The notes under the pieces: model-generated | Database searches by the model: none | What the model was told of the DNA's origin: nothing | The model's input: the letters and a program-made list of their open reading frames with translations, nothing else | From: Polyangiaceae bacterium | GTDB lineage: Bacteria > Myxococcota_A > Polyangia > Polyangiales > Polyangiaceae | NCBI GenBank assembly: GCA_016715885.1 | Contig: JADJXL010000020.1 | Coordinates: forward strand, 124,001-188,000 | Direction of reading: 5' to 3' | Length of the DNA: 64,000 nucleotides | In this document: piece after piece, positions 9,537 through 19,600 of the stretch | Layout: each line of letters begins with the position of its first letter | Numbering within the stretch: position 1 is the stretch's first letter | Translations under genes and position numbers: made by a program

Positions 9537-9776
9537 GTGGACGTGCACAATCGAGTCGAACAGCCCTTTAGCGCGTCCGTGGACGTGCACAATCGTGTCG
9601 AACAGCCGTTCGGCGCGTCCGTGGACGTGCAAAGCCCTGTTGAACAGCCGTTCGGCGCATCCGTGGACGTGCAAAGCCGTGTCGAACAGCCGTTCAGCGC
9701 GACCGTGGACGTGCAAAGCCATGTCGAACAGCCGTTCGGCGCATCCGTGGACGTGCACGATCCAATGGAACGCTCG
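9537..9776 (+). repeat. 42-bp tandem repeat array, copy 1
   Basis: About six direct units of 42 bp start at 9537, 9579, 9621, 9663, 9705 and 9747. Each begins GTGGACGTGCA and contains GTCGAACAGCC. Units differ by a few bases (GCGTCC/GCATCC, CACAATCG/CAAAGCCG). In one frame they would encode a 14-residue repeat (VDVHNRVEQPFSAS), but no start or ribosome site precedes that frame and it runs on from a stop codon, so I treat it as non-coding. It sits between the gene remnant and the toxin carrier gene, in the same place as the second array. Confidence 0.85.
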
Positions 9777-9918
9777 TTGTGTCTTGCCGTGACGCTGTAG
9801 AGCAGCGAATCACGAAGTGAGCGCCATGCTTGGTGGCGATGCTGGGACGTTGACCTATGTTTGCTTGACTCTCCGCAATTCCACCCTGTAGCCTGCCTGT
9901 CGCGGGAGGCAGCTTGCG

Positions 9919-11747
9919 ATGACAAGATGGCTTCGCTTTCTCTGGGTCGCGTGGGCGCTTGTCTTGCGGCGATGGGCTTGTTCCTGTGCGCTGGTGCTCG
10001 TGGTGCTGGCCACGAACGCCTCAGCCGCACCGGCGCCCATCGAAGTGTGCTGGCGGCCTGACAAACTGGCAGCGGATGACGACACGTTCGTCATCGTCAA
10101 GGATGCGAATGGGTGGAGGGAGGTCGGCGCATGAAGGGGGACGAGGACCGATCATCATATCGTCTACAAGCACAACCCAAACCTTGGCCCTGATAGCCTC
10201 AATAGGTTTCCGGAGGATATCCGCAAGATTGCGTGGACCTGCAAGCCGGCACCGCCGCTTCAGCCGCCGCCGCCACCCCCGCCAAAGCCGCCTCCGCCAA
10301 AGAAGACCACGCCAAAGCCGCAAGCGGCTCCGCGCAAGGCGAATGGTCCGAAACCGTTGCCACAGCCGATAGCGCGGCCAGTGCAGAGGCCTGCTGCAAA
10401 GCCGGAGCAGCCGCGGAAAGCGCCGTCGATACTGCCTGGCAGCGAGCGGTTGCTACCAAAGGACGAGCTGGCACGCGTGCTCCCGGATGCGAAGGACGCG
10501 TCACCATTGCCACGGCCATCGCTTTCGCATTTCGCGGTGAATTGCGCGGATGCAAAAGCGCCGTGCAAGCGTGACACGGAATCGGCGACGTTCGCCATCT
10601 CGGACGAGCTTCATGCGCAATTCGTCCGCGTCGTCGAGCAAACTTGCAAGGCTGCGGCCGACGAAAAGCCGAATACGTCATTCATCGGCCAACAGGCGGG
10701 TGTTCGGCCCATACGCATCTTGCCGCCCACGGGCATCGCCATCGAGCAATTCAAGCGCATGGTTGCCGACGCGCTGCGCTCGGGAAAGCCGGTGCCAGCT
10801 CCCACGACCCCGGATCCTGGCCCTCGTGCCGTGGATCATCCGGCCGCGCAATTCGTTGGAGGCGCGGGCGCCGGCGTACCGCTCAGCTTCCTGCCTTTGG
10901 GCAGCCTTGTCGCGGATGTCGGCATGGAATCGGGCGTTTTGCCTCGCGGCACCCCATGGGCGCGCTTGGGCAAATCCGTTGGGGAAGGCGTCGGGGGCAT
11001 TGCTCAAATCGGCGTTGGATGCGTTGGTATCGCTGGCGGTGGCGGCCTCACGGCGACCGGCGGAGGTGCACCTGCGGGCGTCGTGATCGTCGTGGGCTCC
11101 GCGGGCCTCGTGGCCAATGGCCTGCTCTCGTGCGTCGTGAGCGTGCAGCACGGGGCCGACGCGCTGTCGGACATCCTATCGCGCGCGGATGATTCGCAGC
11201 CGGCGACGGCCGCGGCATCGACGCCGCCACCTTCGCCAGCGCCCGCCACGCGTCCGCCACAAGCGCCGCCAGCCAAGGCACCGCCGGCACCGTGGCGAAA
11301 CCGGTGCAAGCGCCACCGCCGCCGGCCAAGACGACGACCACGACGCGCCCGAGGGGAGCGTCCGAGCCAACGACGACGACCACGACGAGCCCATCAGGCA
11401 CGAGGACGACGACGCGGCCGAAGGGAAAACCGCCCGCCGCGGACTACAGAGGCCGCTACAACGCTGCGCGAACGACGCAGGGGAAATCGCGACTTCCCGA
11501 CGATTGGGCTGCTCACCACAGGATACCTCAAGTGTACCGCAAGCACCCCGCGTTCAAAGGCTTCGATTTCGACGCGCCCTCGAACATCCAGGGTGTAAAG
11601 GGTCCGAAGGCCGATGTAAACGTACACCAGAAAATCACGAACCTATGGACGAGCTTCCAAAAGGCCAACCCAAACGCGACCCGAAAACAAATCGAAGACT
11701 TCGCACGCAGCATCGATGTCAAGTTCCAAAGCGATTGGTGGAGATGA
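9919..11747 (+). pseudogene. Polymorphic toxin carrier, copy 1, interrupted by a stop and a frameshift
   Basis: The gene starts with ATG after GGGAGG and a signal peptide ending NASAAPAP. It then matches copy 2 (13621-15553): a CWRPDxLAAD-x-DTFVIVKD domain, a Pro-rich stretch, a SLSHFAVNCAD domain, a Gly-rich hydrophobic region and a TTTTSPSGTRTTTR linker before the toxin tip. Two lesions break it: an in-frame TGA at 10132-10134 where copy 2 has TCG, and loss of one base near 11292 in an Ala/Pro repeat. The tip is thus out of frame with the body. It may be a decayed gene, or the frameshift may be an assembly error; the stop differs from copy 2 at two bases, which is less easily an error. Confidence 0.7.
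11292..11747 (+). other. Toxin tip 1, HNH/Endo VII (AHH-like) nuclease domain
   Basis: This is the C-terminal module of the interrupted carrier. After the TTTTSPSGTRTTTR linker comes a ~100-residue domain with RLPDDWAAHHRIPQVYRKHP, an AHH-type signature of HNH/Endo VII nuclease toxins, followed by N-x-H and a Trp-rich C-terminus. Such tips cut DNA or RNA in rival cells. The downstream gene at 11744 overlaps its stop as ATGA, the usual toxin-immunity coupling. The family call rests on the motif; a profile search against PF14412-type domains would decide it. Confidence 0.55.
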
Positions 11748-12271
11748 TGATGGACGATTATTTGGAGAACTGGGTGACCTCGGTCCGAGCGACGCTCGCC
11801 GAGATGGCCGAGATGGACTGGGGATATCCTATCGGCACCAACGATGTGCGTGAGAGATCGGCCGAGCGCCACGTGGTGCCGCCGAGCCTCGAGCCGTTCT
11901 ACGCGATCTGCGATGGGGCCAGCCTCATGGACGTCTTTGTGGGTTACGACATCCACCCGTCCTGGATGGTCGAGGCCGCTGCCCGGCGAGGCTGGCCCAC
12001 GCGTATCGAAGGCAAATCCCCGCGAGCGATCCACGTCTTCGGGTCGGACGGGGGCGGCAGTATGTTTGCGCTCGGCACCGAGGATGGGGCCGTCTACTAC
12101 CTGCCGAACGAGGCTTTGATTGAGGACGGTGTGTACGAAGAAAACGAGCTCTGTCCCGTGCGCCGGGTCGCGGGGAGCGTGGTGGAGTTCCTCGAGCGCT
12201 TGAAGGGTGATATCGAGGCCTTCGTACGCGGGGACGAGGACCATCCGTACATGACTCGATGGCCGACGTAG
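11744..12271 (+). CDS. SUKH (SMI1/KNR4-like) immunity protein
   Basis: The 175-residue acidic protein has the SUKH-type pattern: PPSLEPFYAICDGASLMDVF near the middle, then HVFGSDGGGSMFALGTEDG, VYYLP and a C-terminal FLERL helix. SUKH proteins neutralise nuclease toxins by direct binding. Three consecutive ATG codons (11744, 11747, 11750) could start it; the first gives a 4-base overlap with the toxin-tip stop. The position directly behind the AHH-like tip makes it the probable cognate immunity protein. It is cytosolic, with no signal peptide. Confidence 0.7.
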   Translation: MMMDDYLENWVTSVRATLAEMAEMDWGYPIGTNDVRERSAERHVVPPSLEPFYAICDGASLMDVFVGYDIHPSWMVEAAARRGWPTRIEGKSPRAIHVFGSDGGGSMFALGTEDGAVYYLPNEALIEDGVYEENELCPVRRVAGSVVEFLERLKGDIEAFVRGDEDHPYMTRWPT

Positions 12272-12480
12272 TGCGCGCGAACGACCCAACGGACTTCGGC
12301 GGCAATACTCAAAAGAGCGTTTCGCCGATCTTTCATCGGGATGATGTGGCCCACCTCGCCCCCTAACGCGCACGGATACCTCGCATGAACCCCCCTCCTC
12401 CGTGCAGCTCGACGACCATCTGCAATATTTTTGACCCTTCCTCCTGATTCTGTTACGACGTTCGTCAGGAGGCCTTGTCC

Positions 12481-13176
12481 ATGGAAATGCCGACGGCGGA
12501 TACATCTGCCGATGCCTATCTTTCAAAAAGTACGTACACCGTCGCGCGCGTCGCGGCAGATCCCAAAACCAAGGGACTCGAAACCGCGCTCGACGCTGCC
12601 CATACGAGCATCAAAACGACGCTCCGCGAACGCGATGACCTCGAGGAGCAAGCGCAAAAAAAAGCTGCATTGCTCGATGCGGACGACGAAGCTTGTGATG
12701 ATGTCGTCGAAGAATTCGAATTGCATCTGCTCGGCGCGGTCAAAAAGAATCGCGACAATCCCAAATACAAACGCTATTTTGCCGACGGCTTGCGCGCCGT
12801 GACGACCGCGGAGCCTCGGGAAGAAGAGCCGAAGATCGTCGCCGATATCCTCGAATCCATGGCCGAGGACGAAAACGATCCGGAAATTGGCGCCATCGTC
12901 ACGCAATGGAAACCAAAGCTCACCGCTGCACGAGCGAAGGTGATCGCAACGGTCGAATCGCTCGAAACGACGGAAAAGGCCATTGCGTACATCAAAGAAA
13001 AGAAGCTGCCCGTGTTGATGGCGACGTGGCGCGAGGAATACAAGAAACTCGAAGGCGCGCTCCTCACGGTTTATGCCTCCAATCCGAAGCGCGTCGCGCG
13101 GTTCTTCAAACCCTTTCGGAAGAATCGAAAAGTCTCCAAGCTTCAATCACCCGTCGTGCCTCCCGAATCGCCCTGA
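12481..13176 (+). CDS. Helical protein of unknown function, head gene of toxin module 2
   Basis: The 231-residue protein is almost wholly helical and charged (KTTLRERDDLEEQAQKKAAL, then acidic DADDEACDD), with a basic C-terminus (FFKPFRKNRKVSKLQ). The ATG at 12481 has AGGAGG eight bases upstream, so it is preferred over the in-frame TTG two codons earlier. I do not recognise the family. A truncated copy lies at 9366-9499 at the head of toxin module 1, so the gene belongs to the duplicated unit. Its general build (about 220 residues, helical, C-terminal basic tail) resembles the 220-residue family at 37041 and 58773, but I cannot show homology by eye. Confidence 0.65.
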   Translation: MEMPTADTSADAYLSKSTYTVARVAADPKTKGLETALDAAHTSIKTTLRERDDLEEQAQKKAALLDADDEACDDVVEEFELHLLGAVKKNRDNPKYKRYFADGLRAVTTAEPREEEPKIVADILESMAEDENDPEIGAIVTQWKPKLTAARAKVIATVESLETTEKAIAYIKEKKLPVLMATWREEYKKLEGALLTVYASNPKRVARFFKPFRKNRKVSKLQSPVVPPESP

Positions 13177-13214
13177 AGCTGCACGGAGCGGCATCAGGCG
13201 CCTTGCCAGCCGCC

Positions 13215-13467
13215 GTGGACGTGCACAATCGAGTCGAACAGCCCTTCAGCGCGTCCGTGGACGTGCACAGCCATGTCGAACAGCTATTCGGCGCGTCCGT
13301 GGACGTGCACAATCGAGTCGAACAGCCGTTCAGCGCGTCCGTGGACGTGCACAATTCGAGTCGAACAGCCGTTCAACGCGACCGTGGACGTGCACAATCG
13401 AGTCGAACAGCCATTCAACGCGTCCGTGGACGTGCACAATTCGATGGAACGCTCGTCGTGCCTTGCC
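13215..13467 (+). repeat. 42-bp tandem repeat array, copy 2
   Basis: Six direct units start at 13215, 13257, 13299, 13341, 13384 and 13426, with the same consensus as copy 1. The fourth unit is 43 bp because of one extra T in CACAATTCG, which breaks the 14-residue reading frame and argues against coding function. The array again lies between the helical-protein gene and the toxin carrier gene. Confidence 0.85.
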
Positions 13468-13620
13468 GTGACGCTGTGAGGCGGCGAATTACGAAGGAAG
13501 CGCCAATTGTCAGGGGCGATGCTGGAAACTTGACCGCTGTTTGCTTGGCCGTCCGCAATTCCACGCTGTAGTCTGCCTACCGCGTCGATGCTTACGCCGT
13601 ATCGGGGGAGGCAGCTTGTG

Positions 13621-15553
13621 ATGGCGGGGTGGCTTCGCTGGATTGCTTGGGCATGGCTTGCATGGGTGCACGTGTGGCGGCGGTTCCGGAGCTGTTCCGG
13701 CGTCTCCGTATTGCTGGTCGCGCTCTTTACGACGGATGCATTCGCAGGCCCGGCCCCGGTCGAAGTGTGCTGGCGACCGGACGATTTGGCGGCGGATACC
13801 GATACGTTCGTCATCGTCAAGGATACGAAGGGGTGGCGGGAGGTCGGCACATCGAGGGGGACGAGGACCGATCAGCATATTGTTTACAAGCACAACCCAA
13901 ACCTCGGCACCGATAGCCTCAATAGGTTTCCCGAGGATATCCGCAAGATTGCGTGGACCTGCAAGCGAGCACCCGCGGTTCACCCGCCGGCGGCGGCGGC
14001 GGAGCCGCCACCTCCGCCACCTCCGCCACCTCCGCCGCCACCTCCGCCGAAGAAGGTTACGCCGAAGCCGCAAGTGGCTCCGCGCAAGGCGAATGGTCCG
14101 AAACCGTTGCCCAAGCCGATAACGCGGCCAGTGCAGAAGCCTGCTGCAAGGCAGGAGCAGCCACGGAAAGCGCCGTCGATACTGCCTGGAAGCGAGCGGT
14201 TGTTACCGAAGGACGACCAGGCGCGCGTGCTGCCGGATGCAAAGGACGCGTCGCCATTGCCACGTTCGTCACTTTCGCACTTCGCGGTGAATTGCGCGGA
14301 TGAGAAGGCGCGGTGCAAGCGTGACGCGGAATCGGCGACGTTCGCCATTTCGGATGACCTTCACGCGCAATTCGTCCGCGTCGTCGAGCAAACTTGCAAG
14401 GCTGCGGCCGACGAAAAGCCGAATACGTCATTCATCGGCCAACAGGCGGGTGTTCGGCCCATACGCATCTTGCCGCCCGCGGGCATTGCCATCGAGCAAT
14501 TCAAGCGCATGGTTGCCGATGCGCTGCGCTCGGGAAAGCCGGTGCCAGCTCCCACGACCCCGGATCCTGGCCCTCGTGCCGTGGATCATCCCGCTGCGCA
14601 ATTCGTTGGAGGCGCGGGCGCCGGCGTACCGCTCAGCTTCCTGCCTTTGGGCAGCCTTGTCGCGGATGTCGGCATGGAATCGGGCGTTTTGCCTCGAGGG
14701 GACGCCATGGGCGCGCTTGGGCAAATCCGTTGGGGAAGGCGTTGGGGGCATTGCTCAAATCGGCGTTGGATGCGCCGGTATCGCTGGCGGTGGCGGACTC
14801 ACGGCGACGGGTGGCGGTGCACCTGCGGGCGTCGTGATCGTCGTGGGCTCCGCGGGCCTCGTGGCGAACGGATTCCTCTCGTGCGTCGTGAGCGTGCAGC
14901 ACGGGGCCGACGCGCTGTCGGACATCCTATCGCGCGCGGATGATGCGCAGCCGGCTACGGCTACGGCATCCAGCCCGCCACCTTCGCCAGCGCCCGCCGC
15001 GCGCCCGCCGCAAGCGCCGCCGCCAGCCAAGGCACCGCCGGCTCCCGTGGCGAAACCGGCGCCGAGCACGCCCACTGCGCCGCCGGTGATCAAGACGACC
15101 ACCAAGGACTCGTCCGGACGAACGATCGCAACGACCACGACGAGCCCGTCGGGTACCAGGACGACGACGCGACCGCGGCAACCACTCCCCGCGGAGCCTG
15201 CGGAGCTCAAGCCCTACGGTGGACCGGGGGGTGGGCACCATGTGCCTGCAAAGAGGGCTTTCGAAGGCGCGCCAGGGTACGATCTCAAGAAAGCACTCGC
15301 CATTCCCAATGCTGAGCTTGATAAATTGGGGGTGAAACACGCCATCGTAACCGGTGCACAACGAAAGCGATACAAGGCATTTGCAGAAACCGGTCAGCCG
15401 CTGACATGGGAGGCTATCGCCAAGATCGAAACAGAAGCTTTGGTGGACGCTAAGATGAACCTTGACATGGCCCAAGCGACCGTGGCCAAGGCGATCAAGG
15501 CTCTCAGAGACGCCGGCATCTCTGCACCAGTTAGTATACCGTGGGGTAAATGA
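13621..15553 (+). pseudogene. Polymorphic toxin carrier, copy 2, with GHH-like nuclease tip and one frameshift
   Basis: The start at MAGWLRW has GGGGGAGG upstream and matches copy 1. Order: signal peptide (to about TTDAFAGPAP), CWRPDDLAAD domain, a run of Pro, a SLSHFAVNCAD domain, Gly-rich hydrophobic region, Pro/Thr linker with TTTTSPSGTRTTTR, and a tip beginning GGPGGGHHVPAKRAFEG, which looks like a GHH-type HNH/Endo VII nuclease. Compared with copy 1 there is one extra G in GGGG at 14698-14701; without correction translation ends at 14943, before the tip. With the base removed the product would be about 643 residues. Either a real inactivation, slippage, or an assembly error. The immunity gene follows at once. 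Confidence 0.7.
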
Positions 15554-15554
15554 C

Positions 15555-16382
15555 ATGTCCAAAGTAGCGATTGAAGAGTTCGCTGAGCTGCTCGTATGCC
15601 ACGTGCGCGACGTGTCCATTCAGCAGTGCGATATGACACTGGGACCAAATTACCGAGGACCAGACGGCCAGCGATGGAGGGCCGCCGCGGCCGCCGCGGG
15701 TGGTCAGGTGCCCGCGAGTATGGTGATACCGGACTGTGTGGACACGACGATATTTGAAGCGCTTCGCGAAACAGACGACCAGGAGATCCTTCACCTTTCG
15801 TTCACCACGAACCATGGCGAGATCATGGACCTACTGGTTGAAGGCGGTGGTGAGCTGGGCGGATGGTACATCGGGACCGGCGAGTGGCGTCCGATGTATT
15901 CGAAGGAGCGTTTCATCGACGACTTCGCGGACATCCCCACCGAATGGGGCATCGCTACGCCGGAGCTCGCGCCCATTCTCGAAGAGCTTCCCATGCCCCG
16001 CAGAGCCATCGAAGAGCTCGGCCAACTGCTCGTGCGCCACGTCCGCGATGTGGCCATTCAGAGCTGCGACCTGCAACTGTTGCCGCATTCGCAAACGCCC
16101 CTGGCCAAACGATGGAGGCGCGCGGCGGTTCCTTTCCATGGCAAGGTGCCGCCACAGGTGCTCATCCCCGATTGCGTGGACGAGACGATCTTTGCTTTTC
16201 TCCGCGCCATCGACCAAGGCATCCTTCGCCTTTCCTTCACTGCGGAAAGCGGTGAAACCGTGGACCTTGTAAAGGAGGGGCGCGGAGAGCTCGGCGCACG
16301 GTACATGGCGAGCAGCGGGTGGCGTGCCAAATACTCGAAGGAGCGTTTCGTCGACGACTTCGCCGAGCTCTCGTCGGCATGA
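15555..16382 (+). CDS. Tandem-duplicated immunity protein for toxin tip 2
   Basis: The 275-residue protein has two ~135-residue copies of one domain: each has an AIEE(F/L)--LLV-HVRDV opening, then IPDCVD-TIF--LR, LSFT, and ends Y(S)KERF(I/V)DDFA. It has no signal peptide. Starting two bases after the toxin stop, it is the probable immunity partner of the GHH-like tip. Two-domain duplication may give higher affinity or cover two toxin variants. I do not recognise the domain by name. ORF extension upstream to a TTG would overlap the toxin gene and is rejected. Confidence 0.65.
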   Translation: MSKVAIEEFAELLVCHVRDVSIQQCDMTLGPNYRGPDGQRWRAAAAAAGGQVPASMVIPDCVDTTIFEALRETDDQEILHLSFTTNHGEIMDLLVEGGGELGGWYIGTGEWRPMYSKERFIDDFADIPTEWGIATPELAPILEELPMPRRAIEELGQLLVRHVRDVAIQSCDLQLLPHSQTPLAKRWRRAAVPFHGKVPPQVLIPDCVDETIFAFLRAIDQGILRLSFTAESGETVDLVKEGRGELGARYMASSGWRAKYSKERFVDDFAELSSA

Positions 16383-16627
16383 CCATGGCCGAAGCGCCCG
16401 CCGCAAAAGGATGCTGCGCGCCGAGCGCCGCTACTCCCAAAGGCACGAGTGCAACGACCACGACGAGCCCGTCGGGTACCAGGACGACGACGCGGATGAA
16501 AGGAGCGTCGCAAGTCAATTGGACATCGCACGGTGGTAAACACGTCGCAAGATCCGGCGTGCCCTGGAAACAGGTTGTAGACAGCACGAAGTATGGCCCA
16601 GCGAATACTGCGCTCGCAGTGCCATAG
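16379..16627 (+). CDS. Orphan polymorphic-toxin tip cassette
   Basis: This 82-residue ORF overlaps the immunity stop as ATGA. It contains the linker TTTTSPSGTRTTTR, identical to the linker of both full carriers, joined to a different C-terminus: VNWTSHGGKHVARSGVPWKQ and a short tail. HGGKHV with a nearby Trp recalls small RNase-type toxin tips (BECR-like), but this is only suggestive. It has no signal peptide or carrier domains, so it looks like a silent, displaced tip that could recombine into a carrier through the shared linker DNA. No immunity gene follows it. Confidence 0.55.
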   Translation: MTMAEAPAAKGCCAPSAATPKGTSATTTTSPSGTRTTTRMKGASQVNWTSHGGKHVARSGVPWKQVVDSTKYGPANTALAVP

Positions 16628-16672
16628 CAGGCATTTGCGGAGACGGCTGAAAGTGGAGCGGCTAAGGCGCGA

Positions 16673-19600
16673 TCACGGGCAGTCCGTGTCGCATTCCCAG
16701 ACCGGAAGGTTGGGCGTCAGCGAGCAATTCAGGAACGGATCGCAGACTCCATCGCCGAGCGCAGGCGTGCAATCGGGCGCGCAGCTACCATTGTCGCGTT
16801 CTCCCAAGCTGCAGACGCCATCGCCGCACCAGGGAACCCGACCAGGGTACACCGACGACGATCCAGGCGTGCCAAGCTGCCCGAACGTGTTGTTCGCCCA
16901 GCACCAAATGCCACCGTCGCTCTTGCGCACGCACGTGTGGTGTCCACCCAACGCCACCTCGACCACGTCGTTGCCAAGGTTGCTCGGCCCGGCCTGCACA
17001 GGAGCCGTCTTGTCCACCGTGGTGCCATCACCAAGCTGCCCGGAGCCGTTGTATCCCCAGCACCAGAGCGTGCCGTCGGTCTTGCGTGCACAACTGTGGT
17101 AAACGCCAAGCGAAACCTCGACGACCGAGCTGCCGAGCGTGCCCGCTCCAACCTGCACCGGCGTGAGCTTGTTCTCGACCGTTTCATCACCAACCTGCCC
17201 GAATTGGTTCTTGCCCCAGCACCAGAGTGTGCCGTCGGTCTTGCGCGCGCAGGTGTGATGCTCACCAACCGCAACCTCGGCCACGTCTTCGCCCAAGGTG
17301 CTTGCCCCGATACGCACGGGCTGCGTCTTGTCCACCGTCGTTCCATCGCCGAGCTGGCCGTCGATGTTCCTGCCCCAGCACCAAAGAGTGCCGTCCGTCT
17401 TGATCGCGCAGGTGTGCCGGTTGCCGCCGGCTACCTGGGCCACGTCGCCGCCGAGGATGCTCGACCCGACCTGCACGGGCGATGTCCTGTCCTGCGTGGT
17501 GCCGTCGCCGAGCTGGCCGTATTGGTTTCTTCCCCAGCACCAAAGGGTGCCGTCGTCCAAGCGTGCGCAGGAGTGGTAGAAACCCAGCGCGACGTCGATC
17601 ACGCCAGCGCCGAACGTGCCTGCACCCGCCTGCACGGGCGCTTCGTGGCTCAGGAGGGTCCCATCGCCCAATTGGCCGTAGTCGTTGTCGCCCCAGCACC
17701 ACAGCCTGCCTTCGTCCGTGACCGCGCAGCTATGGTCGGCGCCGAGCGCCACCTTCGCGACCGTGTTTTCGAGCGTCGCGGCCCCGGCCTGCACCGCGGT
17801 CGTCTTGTTGGTGCTGCTCCCGTCGCCGAGCTGGCCGTTGACGTTGCGACCCCAGCACCAAAGCGTACCGTCCGTCTTGCGCGCGCAGCTATGCCACTCG
17901 CCAAGCGCAATCTCCGCGGCCAGCTTGCAATCGGCCGGGCAGTTGCCCGCCGTTTCGCCGCCGTCGCACACGCCGTCACCACAGCTCGCATTGCGGCAGT
18001 CCGCAGGGCTGGTCGACGGTGACTCGTTGGCCGCACAGATCGCATCGTTGCCGTCGCAGCGTAGTCCCATGGCCTGCACGGGAAGCGATTGCGAAGCGGT
18101 CGAGCCATAACCGAGCTGCCCGTAGGCGTTGTATCCCCAACACCACAGCGTTCCATCGCTCTTCCGAGCGCAACTGTGGTAGAGCCCAGCCGCAACCTCG
18201 GCCACGTTGCTACCGAGCGCGCTTGCTCCCGCCTGCACCGGCGTCGAACTTTGGCTCGTCGTGCCGTCACCGAGCTGCCCGCTCCCGTTGCGTCCCCAGC
18301 ACCACAAGCTGCCGTCGGTCTTTCGCGCGCAACCGTGGTACGCCCCGAGCGCGATGTCCGTCGCGGCGCTGCCGACCGTGCTCGCACCCGCCTGCACCGG
18401 CCAGAACCGGTCCCAGGTCGTGCCGTCGCCGAGCTGTCCGTTGCTGTTTCGGCCCCAGCACCAAACCGTGCCGTCGGTTTTGCGTGCACAACTATGCAGA
18501 TAACCAAGCGAAACTTCGGCCACGTTGCTGCCGAGCGAGCCCGGTCCTGCTTGCACGGGTGACGACTTGTCCCAGATGGTGCCATCACCAAGCGCGCCGA
18601 AGTCGTTGTTTCCCCAGCACCAGAGCGTCCCGTCGTTCTTGCGAGCACAACTGTGGTTGGAACCGAGCGCGATTTCTTGAACGGCGCTGCCCAGCTCGCT
18701 TGCACCCGCCTGCACCGGTTCGAGCTTCTTCAGCGTGGTCCCGTCGCCGAGTTGCCCGTCGCTGTTTCGACCCCAGCACCAGACCGTGCCGTCCGTCTTG
18801 CGAGCACAGCTATGATGCGTACCGAGCGCGATTTCGGCGACGCCCGTGAGGCCGTTTACCGCCGCAGCGCGTGCGCGGCTCGTCATGGTGTCGTCACCGA
18901 GCTGCCCATGGGCGTTGGATCCCCAGCAATACACCGAGCCTGCCGACGTGCGTGCGCATGCATGCGCGCCGCCCGAGGCCACCGCGAGCACGCCCGTGAG
19001 CGGGCTGCCGTCGCTCTTCAACACCGGCATCGCCTCAGGCCCGCCCGTGCGTTCGTCGCCAAGCTCGCCCGAGCTGTTGTAGCCCCAGCACCACGCCGTG
19101 CCGTCGGTCTTTGCCGCGCATGTGAACGTATCGCCGGCGGCAAAACGACCCACGCAGCACGTATGCCCCGGTTTGCACGTGATGAACGTCGGGCAGCGTC
19201 GAGGGATGTCGTTGGCCAGGTTCACGCCCACCAGCGTGTCGGTGCCTACCGCAAACGTATTGCAGGGACTCGATAGCGGCGTGATTTGGGGAAGCCCCCA
19301 ATCCGATGCCCAAGCGCAATTCGAATCGTACCACGGCGAAGCTTGCACATCGATGAGCACGTCGTTTTGGAACGTCCCGCGCGATGCCAAATCCGGCACG
19401 TCGTAGCCGGCTTCGCATTGATTGAGCTCATTGGGATCGAACGACGCGCCGCCCGTATGATCCGGATTGTTGTAGACGCTGATGGCCACGCCGGACCTAT
19501 CGGTCGATGTTTTCAGGCCGAGCGCTGCCACGAAGTCGTGGTCTTTGCGCGTGCCCGTGGCGGCGTGGTAATCGAGCGGATTCAGGTTCCACGCATTGGT

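Noticed and set aside
9428..10030. Open frames through the 42-bp array encoding Cys/Ser/Thr repeats on the minus strand
   Set aside because: They arise from array periodicity; no conserved start, and copy 2 breaks the period by one base.
9537..13467. CRISPR-like interpretation of the 42-bp arrays
   Set aside because: Units are contiguous with no unique spacers, and there are no cas genes nearby; they are tandem repeats.
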